NCBI RefSeq assembly: GCF_012985465.1
Contig: NZ_JAAQWN010000003.1
Location: forward strand, 372,001-436,000
Length of the DNA: 64,000 bases
Source of the DNA: Pseudomonas sp. WS 5079
Lineage (GTDB): Bacteria > Pseudomonadota > Gammaproteobacteria > Pseudomonadales > Pseudomonadaceae
Reading direction: 5' to 3'
Position numbers and translations under genes: made by a program. Shown here in pieces: positions 28,560-38,310 of the stretch. The notes under the pieces are model-generated. The model was not told the DNA's origin. It did not search any database and saw only the letters and a program-made list of their open reading frames with translations. Position 1 is the stretch's first letter, and each line of letters begins with the position of its first letter.

Positions 28560-28603
28560 AACCGCAGGTTACTTTTTAATCGAACGACTCACGACGAGAC
28601 CCC

Positions 28604-30508
28604 ATGGCCACTCCCAGCGCTAGCTCTTATAACGCCGACGCCATCGAAGTCCTCTCGGGCCTCGACCCGGTGCGCAAACGCCCCGGCATGTACACCGACA
28701 CCAGTCGGCCGAACCACCTTGCCCAGGAAGTCATCGACAACAGCGTCGACGAAGCCTTGGCCGGGCACGCCAAGTCGGTCCAGGTCATTTTGCACGCCGA
28801 CCACTCCCTGGAAGTGTCCGACGACGGGCGCGGCATGCCGGTGGACATTCACCCCGAGGAAGGGGTTTCGGGTGTCGAGCTGATCCTCACCAAGCTCCAT
28901 GCCGGCGGCAAGTTCTCCAACAAGAACTACCAGTTCTCCGGCGGCTTGCACGGTGTGGGTATTTCCGTGGTCAACGCCTTGTCCACGCAGGTGCGGGTCA
29001 AGGTCAAGCGCGACGGCAACGAATACCAGATGACCTTCGCCGATGGCTACAAGGCCACCGAGCTGGAAGTGGTCGGCACCGTCGGCAAGCGCAACACCGG
29101 GACCAGCGTGTACTTTGCGCCGGATCCGAAATACTTCGATTCCCCGAAATTCTCCATCAGCCGCCTCAAGCACGTACTCAAGGCCAAGGCCGTGTTGTGC
29201 CCGGGCTTGCTGGTCAGTTTTGAAGACAAAGGCACCGGCGAAAAGGTCGAGTGGCACTACGAAGACGGCCTGCGCTCCTACCTCGAAGACTCGGTCAGCG
29301 ACTTCGAACGCCTGCCCAACGAGCCGTTCTGCGGCAGCCTGGCCGGTAACAAGGAGGCGGTGGACTGGGCCTTGCTGTGGTTGCCCGAGGGTGGCGACAG
29401 CGTTCAGGAAAGCTACGTCAACCTGATCCCCACCGCCCAGGGCGGTACCCATGTCAACGGTCTGCGCCAGGGCCTGCTGGATGCGATGCGTGAATTCTGC
29501 GAATACCGCAGCCTGCTGCCGCGCGGCGTGAAGCTGGCGCCGGAAGACGTCTGGGAGCGCATCGCCTTTGTGCTGTCGATGAAGATGCAGGAGCCGCAAT
29601 TCTCCGGCCAGACCAAGGAACGCCTGTCGTCCCGCGAGGCCGCGGCGTTTGTCTCGGGTGTGGTCAAGGACGCGTTCAGTCTGTGGCTCAATGAACATCC
29701 GGAGCTGGGCCTGGCCCTGGCGGAACTGGCGATTAACAACGCCGGCCGTCGCCTCAAGGCCAGCAAAAAGGTCGAGCGCAAGCGCATCACCCAGGGCCCG
29801 GCATTGCCCGGCAAGCTGGCGGACTGCGCCGGCCAGGACCCGATGCGCTCCGAACTGTTCCTGGTGGAGGGTGATTCCGCCGGCGGTTCGGCCAAGCAGG
29901 CACGGGACAAGGAGTTCCAGGCGATCCTGCCGCTGCGCGGCAAGATCCTCAATACCTGGGAAGTCGATGGCAGCGAAGTGCTGGCCAGCCAGGAAGTGCA
30001 CAACATCGCCGTGGCCATTGGCGTCGATCCAGGCGCCGAGGACATGAGCCAGCTGCGCTACGGCAAAATTTGCATCCTCGCCGACGCCGACTCCGACGGC
30101 TTGCACATCGCAACCTTGCTCTGTGCCTTGTTCGTCCAGCATTTCCGCCCGCTGGTGGATGCCGGTCACGTCTATGTGGCGATGCCGCCGCTGTACCGCA
30201 TCGACCTGGGCAAAGAGATTTTCTACGCCCTGGACGAAGCCGAGCGCGACGGCATCCTCGACCGCCTGGTAGCCGAGAAGAAGCGCGGCAAACCGCAGGT
30301 CACCCGATTCAAGGGCCTGGGTGAAATGAACCCGCCGCAACTGCGCGAAACCACCATGGACCCGAACACTCGGCGCCTGGTGCAGTTGACCCTGGAAGAC
30401 TACGCCGCCACCTCGGAAATGATGGACATGTTGCTGGCCAAGAAACGCGCTGGCGACCGCAAGGCCTGGCTGGAGTCCAAAGGCAACCTGGCCGAGGTAT
30501 TGGGCTGA
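28604..30508 (+). CDS. parE: DNA topoisomerase IV subunit B
   Basis: A 634-residue ATPase subunit of topoisomerase IV, which decatenates daughter chromosomes. It has the GHKL ATP site (DNSVDEALAG, DDGRGMPVD, GGLHGVGISVVNAL), a transducer domain, and the TOPRIM domain with LFLVEGDSAGGSAKQARD and the DADSDG metal motif. Length is normal. Its TGA overlaps the ATG of the next gene by one base. Confidence 0.97.
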   Translation: MATPSASSYNADAIEVLSGLDPVRKRPGMYTDTSRPNHLAQEVIDNSVDEALAGHAKSVQVILHADHSLEVSDDGRGMPVDIHPEEGVSGVELILTKLHAGGKFSNKNYQFSGGLHGVGISVVNALSTQVRVKVKRDGNEYQMTFADGYKATELEVVGTVGKRNTGTSVYFAPDPKYFDSPKFSISRLKHVLKAKAVLCPGLLVSFEDKGTGEKVEWHYEDGLRSYLEDSVSDFERLPNEPFCGSLAGNKEAVDWALLWLPEGGDSVQESYVNLIPTAQGGTHVNGLRQGLLDAMREFCEYRSLLPRGVKLAPEDVWERIAFVLSMKMQEPQFSGQTKERLSSREAAAFVSGVVKDAFSLWLNEHPELGLALAELAINNAGRRLKASKKVERKRITQGPALPGKLADCAGQDPMRSELFLVEGDSAGGSAKQARDKEFQAILPLRGKILNTWEVDGSEVLASQEVHNIAVAIGVDPGAEDMSQLRYGKICILADADSDGLHIATLLCALFVQHFRPLVDAGHVYVAMPPLYRIDLGKEIFYALDEAERDGILDRLVAEKKRGKPQVTRFKGLGEMNPPQLRETTMDPNTRRLVQLTLEDYAATSEMMDMLLAKKRAGDRKAWLESKGNLAEVLG

Positions 30509-31503
30509 TGCGCAGCGGTTTCGCCCTGGCGATACTGTTGTTGAGCGGGTTGGCAGCTACCCAGGCAGTTGCCCAGCCTGCGGTCGAGCTCAAGTTGCTG
30601 TCCGAACACCCGGTAGACGGCATGCGCGGCGGCAACCTGTCGGGCCTGGCGTTGTGTGGCAAGGAGTTGTGGACGGTCTCTGACCGCGACGACGACCAGA
30701 TCTACCGCCTCGACACCCGCGCCGACACCTGGCAGGCCGAGACGGTAAAGCTCGACGTGCCACCAGTGCCCGAGTCGGGCCTGCCGTGGGGCTTGCGCGC
30801 GCGCACCACGGCAGCGTCGGTGATACGCGGCGGCGACCTGGATTTTGAAGGCATCAGCTGTGACGCCGCAGGTAATCGCTACATCGTCAGCGAAGCTCAT
30901 GCGGCAGTGCTGCAGGTGCCGGCAAGCGGTGATCCAGAGTGGCTGAAAATTGCCCCTGGCATGGTTCGCGAGGCGCGGGCCAGTGGTTTGCTGCTGCACT
31001 TCAATGCGTTGTTTGAAGGCCTGGCGATCAACCCCGAGGGCAATCAGATCTGGCTGGCGGCCGAGCGCGAGCGGCGTGGGCTGATCTCGATCAAGCGCGG
31101 GCAAAGCGTTTGGGATTGTGATGGCCCATGCGTACTGTTGAGCGAAGCCGGCCAGGAAATGCAGCCGGCGCAGTTTCCGGGGGCCAGGGCGGTGTCCAAG
31201 GATTTTGCCGACCTGGCGCTGTTCAACGGCAAGCTGTTTACCCTGGAGCGCAACGCGTTCCAGATCTGCCGGCGCGACAGCGTGACGGCCAAGGTCGAGT
31301 TGTGCTGGTCGTACGCCGATGAGGCCCTGCTGCCAAATCGGCGCTACCCCCAGAGTTACGGGCTGGCGGAAGCGCTGCTGATTGACGCTGACGGTGCCTG
31401 GGTTGGCATCGACAATAATTTCGGCGCCCGGGCCGATGGTGAAAAACGCCCGATGGTCTATCGTTTTGCCGCCCCGGCCGGTGGCTGGAGCGCCCAGCCG
31501 TGA
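30508..31503 (+). CDS. Secreted esterase-like/phytase-like beta-propeller protein
   Basis: A 331-residue precursor with a signal peptide (about 1-23, cleaved after AVAQ). The body has NLSGLALCGKELWTVSDRDDD and LDFEGISCD, signatures of the esterase-like activity of phytase (SdiA-regulated/phytase-like) domain, a beta-propeller fold. Five or more Cys residues suggest periplasmic disulfides. It starts on the last base of the parE stop codon, and its own stop overlaps the following gene by four bases, so it appears translationally coupled to both. Substrate unknown. Confidence 0.8.
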   Translation: MRSGFALAILLLSGLAATQAVAQPAVELKLLSEHPVDGMRGGNLSGLALCGKELWTVSDRDDDQIYRLDTRADTWQAETVKLDVPPVPESGLPWGLRARTTAASVIRGGDLDFEGISCDAAGNRYIVSEAHAAVLQVPASGDPEWLKIAPGMVREARASGLLLHFNALFEGLAINPEGNQIWLAAERERRGLISIKRGQSVWDCDGPCVLLSEAGQEMQPAQFPGARAVSKDFADLALFNGKLFTLERNAFQICRRDSVTAKVELCWSYADEALLPNRRYPQSYGLAEALLIDADGAWVGIDNNFGARADGEKRPMVYRFAAPAGGWSAQP

Positions 31504-32021
31504 GCACGCAACCGCCCGGCAAGCGCGCTGGACGCCTATTGATGTTCGTGGCCTGGGGCGCGGGGCTGTTTTTGGCAACACGGTTTTTTGGGCAATGGGA
31601 GGCGCGGCAGGAAAACCCCAACGCCGTGGTCACCTCGCAGCAACACGCGGGTTATATAGAAGTGAAACTGGTCGGCAACGGCCAGGGGCATTTTGTCGCC
31701 ACTGGCCAGATCAACGGCCAGCCGGTGGATTTCATGCTCGACACCGGTGCCACCGATGTGGCAGTGCCGGCCGAGTTGGCCGAGCGCCTGGGGCTCAAGC
31801 GCGGTTTGCCGGTGACCTTGAGCACCGCCAACGGCCGTAGCCAGGGCTATCGCACCCACCTCGACCGCCTGCAGTTGGGCGATATCGTCCTGCAGGACGT
31901 ACGCGCCCTGGTGGCGCCGGGCCTGGGTGGCGAGCAAGTGCTGTTGGGCATGAGCGCATTGAAACAACTTGAATTTACCCAGCGTGGCGGCACCTTGCTG
32001 CTGCGCCAGACCAGACAATGA
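31500..32021 (+). CDS. Membrane-anchored retropepsin-like aspartic protease (TIGR02281 family)
   Basis: A 173-residue protein with one N-terminal hydrophobic anchor (about 13-31) and a single aspartic protease lobe: [13 protein letters not shown] (catalytic Asp-Thr-Gly), and [13 protein letters not shown] near the C-terminus, as in clan AA retropepsins that work as dimers. The GTG start overlaps the upstream stop by four bases. It is the third of four genes in the parE-parC cluster, ending ten bases before parC. The target protein is unknown. Confidence 0.85.
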   Translation: MSTQPPGKRAGRLLMFVAWGAGLFLATRFFGQWEARQENPNAVVTSQQHAGYIEVKLVGNGQGHFVATGQINGQPVDFMLDTGATDVAVPAELAERLGLKRGLPVTLSTANGRSQGYRTHLDRLQLGDIVLQDVRALVAPGLGGEQVLLGMSALKQLEFTQRGGTLLLRQTRQ

Positions 32022-32031
32022 TGAGGCCCGC

Positions 32032-34296
32032 ATGAGTGACATCCTTGCAGACAGCTTAGACGGCGTAGAACGCCGGTCGCTGGCTGACTTCACCGAAAAT
32101 GCCTACCTCAACTACTCCATGTACGTGATCATGGACCGTGCCTTGCCGCATATCGGCGACGGCCTGAAACCGGTACAGCGGCGCATTATCTACGCCATGA
32201 GTGAGTTGGGCCTGGACGCGGACTCCAAGCACAAGAAGTCGGCGCGTACCGTCGGTGACGTGCTCGGCAAGTTCCACCCCCACGGCGACTCGGCGTGCTA
32301 TGAAGCCATGGTGCTGATGGCCCAGCCGTTCAGCTACCGCTACACCCTGGTCGATGGCCAGGGCAACTGGGGTGCGCCGGATGATCCTAAGTCGTTCGCC
32401 GCCATGCGTTACACCGAGGCGCGGCTGTCGCGTTACTCCGAAGTGCTGCTCAGCGAGCTGGGCCAGGGCACGGCAGACTGGGGCCCGAACTTCGACGGCA
32501 CCCTCGACGAGCCTCTGGTCTTGCCGGCGCGCCTGCCCAATATCCTGCTTAACGGCACCACCGGCATCGCCGTGGGCATGGCCACCGACGTACCGCCACA
32601 CAACCTGCGTGAAGTCGCCACCGCCTGCGTACGCCTGCTCGATGAGCCCAAGGCCACGGTCGAGCAGCTGTGCGAGCATATCCAGGGTCCGGACTACCCG
32701 ACCGAAGCGGAAATCATCACGCCGCGTGCCGACCTGCTGAAAATGTACGAGACCGGCAAGGGCTCGGTGCGCATGCGCGCGGTGTACCACGTCGAAGATG
32801 GCGACATCATCGTCACCGCCTTGCCGCACCAGGTCTCCGGCGCCAAGGTGCTGGAACAGATTGCCGCGCTGATGCAGGCCAAGCCGTCGAAGCTGCCGCA
32901 AGTCGCGGACTTGCGTGACGAGTCCGACCACGAGAACCCTTGCCGCATCGTGATCATCCCGACCAATAGCCGGGTCGACCACGAAGTGTTGATGCAGCAT
33001 CTGTTTGCCAGTACCGAGCTGGAATCCAGCTACCGGGTCAACGTCAACATCATCGGCCTGGACGGCAAGCCGCAGCTGAAAAACCTGCGCAACCTGCTGG
33101 TGGAGTGGCTGGAGTTCCGGGTCAATACCGTGCGCCGCCGCCTGCAGTTCCGCCTGGACAAGGTCGAGCGCCGCCTGCATCTGTTGGACGGCTTGCTGAT
33201 TGCCTACCTCAACCTGGATGAAGTGATCCACATCATCCGCACCGCAGAGCACCCGAAGGCCGAGTTGATCGCGCGTTTCGAACTGAGCGAGATCCAGGCC
33301 GACTACATCCTCGATACCCGTCTGCGTCAGTTGGCGCGCCTGGAAGAGATGAAGCTGCGCGACGAGCAGGACGCGTTGCTCAAGGAACAAGCCAAACTGC
33401 AAGCGCTGCTGGGTAGCGAAGCCAAGCTCAAGAAGCTGGTGCGCAGCGAACTGATCAAAGATGCCGAAACCTATGGCGACGACCGCCGCTCGCCGATTGT
33501 CGAGCGCGCCGAAGCCAAGGCCCTGACTGAAACCGAGCTGTTGCCCAACGAGAAAATTACCGTCGTTCTGTCGGAAAAGGGTTGGGTTCGTTCTGCCAAG
33601 GGGCATGATATTGATGCCACTGGCTTGTCGTACAAGGCGGGCGATGGGTTCAAGACCGCCGCAGCCGGGCGTTCCAACCAGTTCGCGGTGTTTATCGACT
33701 CCACCGGGCGCAGTTATTCGGTGCCGGCCCATACCCTGCCATCTGCACGGGGCCAGGGCGAACCGCTGACCGGCCGCCTGACGCCGCCGCCAGGGGCAAG
33801 TTTTGAATGTGTATTGCTGCCCGATGATGACTCGCTGTACGTGATCGCCTCCGACGCCGGCTACGGTTTTGTGGTCAAGGGTGAGGACTTGCAGGCCAAG
33901 AACAAGGCGGGCAAGGCCCTGCTGAGCCTGCCGAACAACGCCAAGGTGATCCTGCCGCGCCCGGTCGAGGACCGCGAGGGCAATTGGCTGGCATCGGTGA
34001 CCACCGAAGGGCGCTTGCTGGTGTTCAAGATCAGCGACCTGCCGCAACTGGGCAAGGGCAAGGGCAACAAGATCATTGGTATCCCAGGGGAGCGGGTGGC
34101 CAGTCGCGAAGAGTACGTGACCGACATCGCGGTGATCCCGGAAGGCTCGACCCTGGTGCTGCAGGCCGGTAAACGCACGTTGTCCCTGCGTCCTGACGAC
34201 CTTGAGCACTACAAGGGCGAACGTGGACGCCGCGGGAACAAATTGCCCCGTGGCTTCCAGCGGGTAGATGCATTGCTGGTAGAAACACCCGCTTAA
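32032..34296 (+). CDS. parC: DNA topoisomerase IV subunit A
   Basis: A 754-residue DNA cleavage subunit. The active-site Tyr is residue 127 in [11 protein letters not shown]. The quinolone-resistance region [10 protein letters not shown] has Ser87 and Glu91, the quinolone-sensitive residues. The C-terminal part is a beta-pinwheel. The ATG at 32032 gives the conserved N-terminus [12 protein letters not shown]; the longer frame from 31969 overlaps the protease gene and is rejected. A terminator follows. Confidence 0.97.
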   Translation: MSDILADSLDGVERRSLADFTENAYLNYSMYVIMDRALPHIGDGLKPVQRRIIYAMSELGLDADSKHKKSARTVGDVLGKFHPHGDSACYEAMVLMAQPFSYRYTLVDGQGNWGAPDDPKSFAAMRYTEARLSRYSEVLLSELGQGTADWGPNFDGTLDEPLVLPARLPNILLNGTTGIAVGMATDVPPHNLREVATACVRLLDEPKATVEQLCEHIQGPDYPTEAEIITPRADLLKMYETGKGSVRMRAVYHVEDGDIIVTALPHQVSGAKVLEQIAALMQAKPSKLPQVADLRDESDHENPCRIVIIPTNSRVDHEVLMQHLFASTELESSYRVNVNIIGLDGKPQLKNLRNLLVEWLEFRVNTVRRRLQFRLDKVERRLHLLDGLLIAYLNLDEVIHIIRTAEHPKAELIARFELSEIQADYILDTRLRQLARLEEMKLRDEQDALLKEQAKLQALLGSEAKLKKLVRSELIKDAETYGDDRRSPIVERAEAKALTETELLPNEKITVVLSEKGWVRSAKGHDIDATGLSYKAGDGFKTAAAGRSNQFAVFIDSTGRSYSVPAHTLPSARGQGEPLTGRLTPPPGASFECVLLPDDDSLYVIASDAGYGFVVKGEDLQAKNKAGKALLSLPNNAKVILPRPVEDREGNWLASVTTEGRLLVFKISDLPQLGKGKGNKIIGIPGERVASREEYVTDIAVIPEGSTLVLQAGKRTLSLRPDDLEHYKGERGRRGNKLPRGFQRVDALLVETPA

Positions 34297-34307
34297 AGCG
34301 ATATAGA

Positions 34308-34345
34308 GCGCCCGATCTACGATTTAACGCGTAGATCGGCGCTTT
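34308..34345 (+). terminator. Terminator after parC
   Basis: Arms 34308-34322 and 34330-34342 form a GC-rich stem of about 13 pairs around AT-rich loop bases, followed by TTT. Confidence 0.65.
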
Positions 34346-34472
34346 CGCGCTGGAGTCATGGCGCATATTCACGGATGATATGGCCTTTCCAGCGCCGGCG
34401 TGGCTGAGCGCGTATAGGTTATTTTTAGTATTACATTGTGGTTTGCCTTGTGGCAGCCACCTGGATGGGATG

Positions 34473-35180
34473 ATGACTGCTCCACGCCTTCCTTTATTTT
34501 TGATGCTCGCCGGCCTTTTGGGGTTGGCGGGTTGCACTACGCACCAACCGGTGTCGCTGTACCAGCTGGATAGCGGAAATCCGGCGCAGCCAGCGCAAAG
34601 TGCTGGCATGGCGGTCTTGCTCGGTCCGGTAGTGGTTGCCGATTACCTGCAACGTGAAACCCTGCTGCAACGCCAGGACGATGGCAGCCTGCAAGGCTCC
34701 ATCGACGGCCGTTGGGCCGGTAGCCTGTCGTCGGATATCAACCAGTTGATGTTGCGTCAGGTGGCTGGCCACTTGGACAGCCAGCGTGTGGTGCTGTCGC
34801 CGGCGCCTACAAGCTTCTCCCCCGATGTGCAGGTATTGCTGACCATCACGCGCCTGGACTCCGGGGCTTCCCAGCCGGCGATCCTTGACGCGCAATGGCG
34901 CCTGATCGACCGCCGCGGCCAGGTGCGGGACAACCGCATCGTGCATCTGCAGGAGCAACATGCCGGCAGCACCGCTTCACAGGTCCAGGCCCAGGGTGTG
35001 TTGTTGCAGCGTTTGGCTGAGCAGTTGTCGGTAGCCCTCAAGCCGCTGGCCAACCAGCCACCGATTGCCGAAGCCCCACGCAAACAGGCCCCGGCCCCGG
35101 CCAAGCCGGCAGCTCCGGAAAAGCCAAAGATCCCGATGGCTTCGCCGATTCGTACGGATATGGAAGTGTTCAGGTTCTGA
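34473..35180 (+). CDS. PqiC/YmbA-like ABC-type transport auxiliary lipoprotein
   Basis: A 235-residue lipoprotein; signal MTAPRLPLFLMLAGLLGLAG is lipidated at the Cys of LAGCTT. The body (VSLYQLDSG, VVVADYLQRETLL, NQLMLRQV) matches the ABC_trans_aux/PqiC fold, an outer-membrane partner of MCE (mammalian cell entry) lipid-transport bridges such as PqiAB. The C-terminal 35 residues are Pro/Ala/Lys-rich. No PqiA or PqiB gene is next to it. An ATG three bases earlier is equally possible. Confidence 0.8.
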   Translation: MTAPRLPLFLMLAGLLGLAGCTTHQPVSLYQLDSGNPAQPAQSAGMAVLLGPVVVADYLQRETLLQRQDDGSLQGSIDGRWAGSLSSDINQLMLRQVAGHLDSQRVVLSPAPTSFSPDVQVLLTITRLDSGASQPAILDAQWRLIDRRGQVRDNRIVHLQEQHAGSTASQVQAQGVLLQRLAEQLSVALKPLANQPPIAEAPRKQAPAPAKPAAPEKPKIPMASPIRTDMEVFRF

Positions 35181-35200
35181 CCTGGATCGCAGCCAAATAA

Positions 35201-35230
35201 AAGGCCCGCTGAGTAAGCGGGCCTTTTTGT
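35201..35230 (+). terminator. Intrinsic terminator after the PqiC-like gene
   Basis: AAGGCCCGCT and AGCGGGCCTT form a ten-pair stem with a four- to five-base loop, followed by a T-run. Confidence 0.9.
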
Positions 35231-35245
35231 TTGGTGCAGATCAAA

Positions 35246-35328
35246 TGTGGGAGCGGGCTTGCCCGCGATAGCGCAGTGTCAGTTGACACTTGATTGACTG
35301 ATCCAGCGCCATCGCGGGCAAGCCCGCA
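35246..35328. repeat. REP doublet, right end shortened
   Basis: The left end is complete (TGTGGGAGCGGGCTTGCCC), while the right end keeps GCGGGCAAGCCCGC but lacks the usual TCCCACA tail. It ends seven bases before the convergent gene at 35336. Confidence 0.85.
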
Positions 35329-35335
35329 GTGTTGT

Positions 35336-36865
35336 TTAGGGCTTGTTCCGAGTCTCATGCATCCGCGCCAGCTGGCGCTCCAGCATCGACGGGTAAGGCT
35401 CCATCAAGCGCTCTACACAGCACGCGCCTTCAGGGCTGGCAATCGGGCGGATACGCGCGCGTTGGCGGATCAAGGCGTCGTCGCTGATCTTGCGCTCCAC
35501 CAGCAGCAGGTTGCGGCTGTGTTGCGACAAGGCCAGGGCATCCTGGGCGTTTTCGGTCAGCAACAGGTCGATCTGGCTCATGCCATATAGATCGTCGCCC
35601 AAGGTCAGGCCCAGTTGCAGTTGCAGGGTGATGCCGCTGTCAGCGACTTCGATCTGCAAGGCATGGCCCAGGGCGCGCAGCAGCTCACCGCAGCAGATGG
35701 CGTTGGTCAAATAATCTTCGCCGCTGTCTTCGCTGTGGAACAGCATCAGCGTGCTGCCATCGTTGAGGGTGTGCAGCTCGCTCTGGTACAGCGACGCCGC
35801 CTGGTCAAGGCAGTCGCGGTAGCGTTCCAGCAACTCGGTCAGGCGTGCCCGTGGCAGGCGGCGCAATTGCTCCTGGGCGCCCAGTTGCACGGCCAATACC
35901 GCGCTGTGCTGGGGTTGGCTGTTCGCAGGCTTGGGCGCGACCACCGGGCTTGGTGCCGACTCGTCACGCAGGTCGGCAAACGGGTCGTCTTCGTCCAGGC
36001 TGTCTTCGTCGGCCTTGATGAGGGTGCGCGGTAGCGGCTTGAGGCCTGCCACCGGCGCCGACTCGTCGAAGCTCGGGTCGCGCAGGTTGCGCACCTCGAA
36101 CTCGGGCTCGTCGTCATAGTCGGTGTCGTCGAACTCTGGCTCAGGCTCAGGCTTGGCTTCGGGCACGGCCGGCTCCGGGGCAAAGCTTGTGTGCAACTGG
36201 CGGGCAAGGTCGCCGATCTCATCCTGGCGGTCGGTGGCCGGGGTGTGTTCGTCGATGTCGCGCAACCAGATGCGCAGTTGCATCAGGGGCGTGGAGATAT
36301 GCCGGCCCAGACGCAGGCTCAAGGCCAGGGCCAGGGCCAGCAGGATCGCGCTGAGGATGCCCATGCTTTGCAGGCTGATGGTCATCGGCTGCTGGAACTG
36401 TTGCATGTCCAGGCTGATGCGCAATTGGCCGGCTTTCACATCCTGAAACGTGATATTGCTCTGGTACAAGCCTTCGGCTTCACCCAACAGGCCGTTTTTC
36501 GGGCGTTGCCCGGCTTCGGCCATGATCCGGTTGTCCACGCTGTAGATGGCGGCGTGGGCCACCAGCGGGTTCTTGGTCAGGTTGTTGAGCAGCACGTTGA
36601 GGCTGAGGATGTCATTGGACACCAACAGCTCGGTCGCCGAGGTGGCGGTCTGGGTCGTCAAGCTCTCGCCCAGGGCGTCGGCTTGCTCGTGCATGGCCTG
36701 TTTGAACTGCAAACCCATCACGCACGCGTAGATCACCAGGGCCAGGGCGACCAGGATCACGTTATGGCTGGCAATGCGTAATGCGATCGGTACACGGCGG
36801 TGGCGCAGTGCCCGGAAGATCAGCAGGAAGAAGTTATCGGTTTTTACTGGCGTGGGCCGGTTCAC
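35336..36865 (-). CDS. AhpA/YtjB-like membrane protein with a long acidic linker
   Basis: A 509-residue protein from a GTG at 36865. Two transmembrane segments (about 33-52 and 173-193) flank a periplasmic sensor-like domain. After a HAMP-like stretch (LRLGRHISTPLMQLRIWL) comes an acidic Pro/Glu/Asp linker near residues 230-320, then a cytoplasmic domain of about 190 residues related to nucleotidyl-cyclase-type folds but without a visible active-site signature. The N-terminal part resembles the YtjB/AhpA (SMP) family, which sits divergent from serB in E. coli as well. Function uncertain; a membrane sensor or scaffold is likely. Confidence 0.75.
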   Translation of the reverse strand: MNRPTPVKTDNFFLLIFRALRHRRVPIALRIASHNVILVALALVIYACVMGLQFKQAMHEQADALGESLTTQTATSATELLVSNDILSLNVLLNNLTKNPLVAHAAIYSVDNRIMAEAGQRPKNGLLGEAEGLYQSNITFQDVKAGQLRISLDMQQFQQPMTISLQSMGILSAILLALALALSLRLGRHISTPLMQLRIWLRDIDEHTPATDRQDEIGDLARQLHTSFAPEPAVPEAKPEPEPEFDDTDYDDEPEFEVRNLRDPSFDESAPVAGLKPLPRTLIKADEDSLDEDDPFADLRDESAPSPVVAPKPANSQPQHSAVLAVQLGAQEQLRRLPRARLTELLERYRDCLDQAASLYQSELHTLNDGSTLMLFHSEDSGEDYLTNAICCGELLRALGHALQIEVADSGITLQLQLGLTLGDDLYGMSQIDLLLTENAQDALALSQHSRNLLLVERKISDDALIRQRARIRPIASPEGACCVERLMEPYPSMLERQLARMHETRNKP

Positions 36866-36998
36866 TTGCGCTCGGCTCTTGGTCCGTGAAGTTGACGCGC
36901 AGTATAGCGACAGGCCCAAGACCGGCAAAGCGCTGGCTGTGCCCGATGGTCACTGAAAGTGGGTAGAATGCGGTTTTTTTCCAGCTCGGGGGTGCGCT

Positions 36999-38213
36999 TT
37001 GCGCGAAATTGTCCTGATTAACATCACAGGTGAGGACCGTCCGGGTCTTACCGCAGCCATCACCGGTGTCCTGGCCCAGGGTGGCGTGACCATTCTGGAC
37101 ATCGGCCAGGCCGTGATCCACGACACCCTGTCGTTCGGCATTCTGGTGGAGATTCCAGATACCGAACAGGCCTCGTCCGTGCTCAAGGACATCCTGTTTA
37201 CGGCCTATAAGCTGGATCAGCAGGTGCGGTTCACTCCGGTATCCGAAGAGGATTACCAGCACTGGGTGGCCGGCCAAGGCAAGAAACGCCACATCGTCAC
37301 GCTGCTGACGCGCAAGGTCACCGCCGAACAGTTGCAGCGGGTCAGCTCGATCACCGCGCAATACGGCTTGAACATCGACCATATCGACCGTCTGTCGGGT
37401 CGTATGCCGCTGGACATGCCGGCGGACCAGGGCAAGGGTTGTATCGAGTTCTCTGTGCGCGGTGAGCCGGCCGATCCACAGGCCTTGCGCGCCGAGTTCC
37501 TTAGCGTCGCCCAGGAACTGAACGTGGATATCGCCTTCCAGGAAGACTCGCTGTTCCGTCGCAATCGCCGCCTGGCGGTGTTCGACATGGACTCGACCCT
37601 GATCGAAGCCGAAGTCATCGACGAGTTGGCCAAGGCTGCGGGCGTTGGCGAGCAAGTTTCCCAGATCACTGAACGCGCGATGGCGGGTGAGCTGGACTTT
37701 CGCGCCAGCTTCAAGGAGCGCCTGGCGCTGCTCAAGGGCCTGGACGTCAGCGTCCTCGACTCTATCGGCGCCTCCCTGCGCTTGACCGAAGGTGCCGAAA
37801 CCCTGTTCGCCGAACTCAAGCGCCTGGGCTACAAGACAGCGATCCTTTCGGGCGGCTTTACCTACTTCGCCAAGCAATTGCAGGCCAAGCTGGGCATCGA
37901 CTATGTGTTCGCCAACGAGCTGGAAGTGGTGGATGGCAAGGTGACGGGCGTGGCGGTCGAGCCGATTGTCGACGCGCAGCGCAAAGCTGATCTGCTACGG
38001 GAGCTGGCACACAAGGAAGGTTTACGTCTGGAGCAGACCATTGCGGTCGGCGACGGCGCCAATGACCTGCCGATGCTGGCTATCGCCGGGTTGGGCGTAG
38101 CGTTCCGTGCCAAGCCGCTGGTCAAGCAGTCGGCCAAGCAGGCGATTTCGACGTTGGGGTTGGACGGTGTGCTGTATCTGTTGGGCCTGCGCGATCGCGA
38201 CGGGCAGCTGTAA
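36999..38213 (+). CDS. serB: Phosphoserine phosphatase
   Basis: A 404-residue enzyme for the last step of serine synthesis. N-terminal ACT-type domains (EDRPGLTAAITG near 8-20) precede the HAD phosphatase core with VFDMDSTLIEAEV (nucleophile Asp), SGGFTYF and VGDGANDLPML. The start is a TTG with GGGGG seven bases upstream; no ATG exists before the conserved N-terminus. A TAGAAT hexamer at 36964 may be a -10. It is divergent from the YtjB-like gene. Confidence 0.96.
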   Translation: MREIVLINITGEDRPGLTAAITGVLAQGGVTILDIGQAVIHDTLSFGILVEIPDTEQASSVLKDILFTAYKLDQQVRFTPVSEEDYQHWVAGQGKKRHIVTLLTRKVTAEQLQRVSSITAQYGLNIDHIDRLSGRMPLDMPADQGKGCIEFSVRGEPADPQALRAEFLSVAQELNVDIAFQEDSLFRRNRRLAVFDMDSTLIEAEVIDELAKAAGVGEQVSQITERAMAGELDFRASFKERLALLKGLDVSVLDSIGASLRLTEGAETLFAELKRLGYKTAILSGGFTYFAKQLQAKLGIDYVFANELEVVDGKVTGVAVEPIVDAQRKADLLRELAHKEGLRLEQTIAVGDGANDLPMLAIAGLGVAFRAKPLVKQSAKQAISTLGLDGVLYLLGLRDRDGQL

Positions 38214-38226
38214 GCCGAGATCAAAA

Positions 38227-38298
38227 TGTAGGAGCTGGCTTGCCAGCGATAGCGGTGTTGGATTCACCACCGTCATCGCCGGCAAGCCGGCTCCTACA
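38227..38298. repeat. REP doublet between serB and psd (GCTGGCTTGCCAGC variant)
   Basis: Ends TGTAGGAGCTGGCTTGCC and GGCAAGCCGGCTCCTACA form an inverted pair between convergent genes. The core has T and G variants compared with the GCGGGCTTGCCCGC type. Confidence 0.88.
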
Positions 38299-38310
38299 AT
38301 GAAGGCTGCA

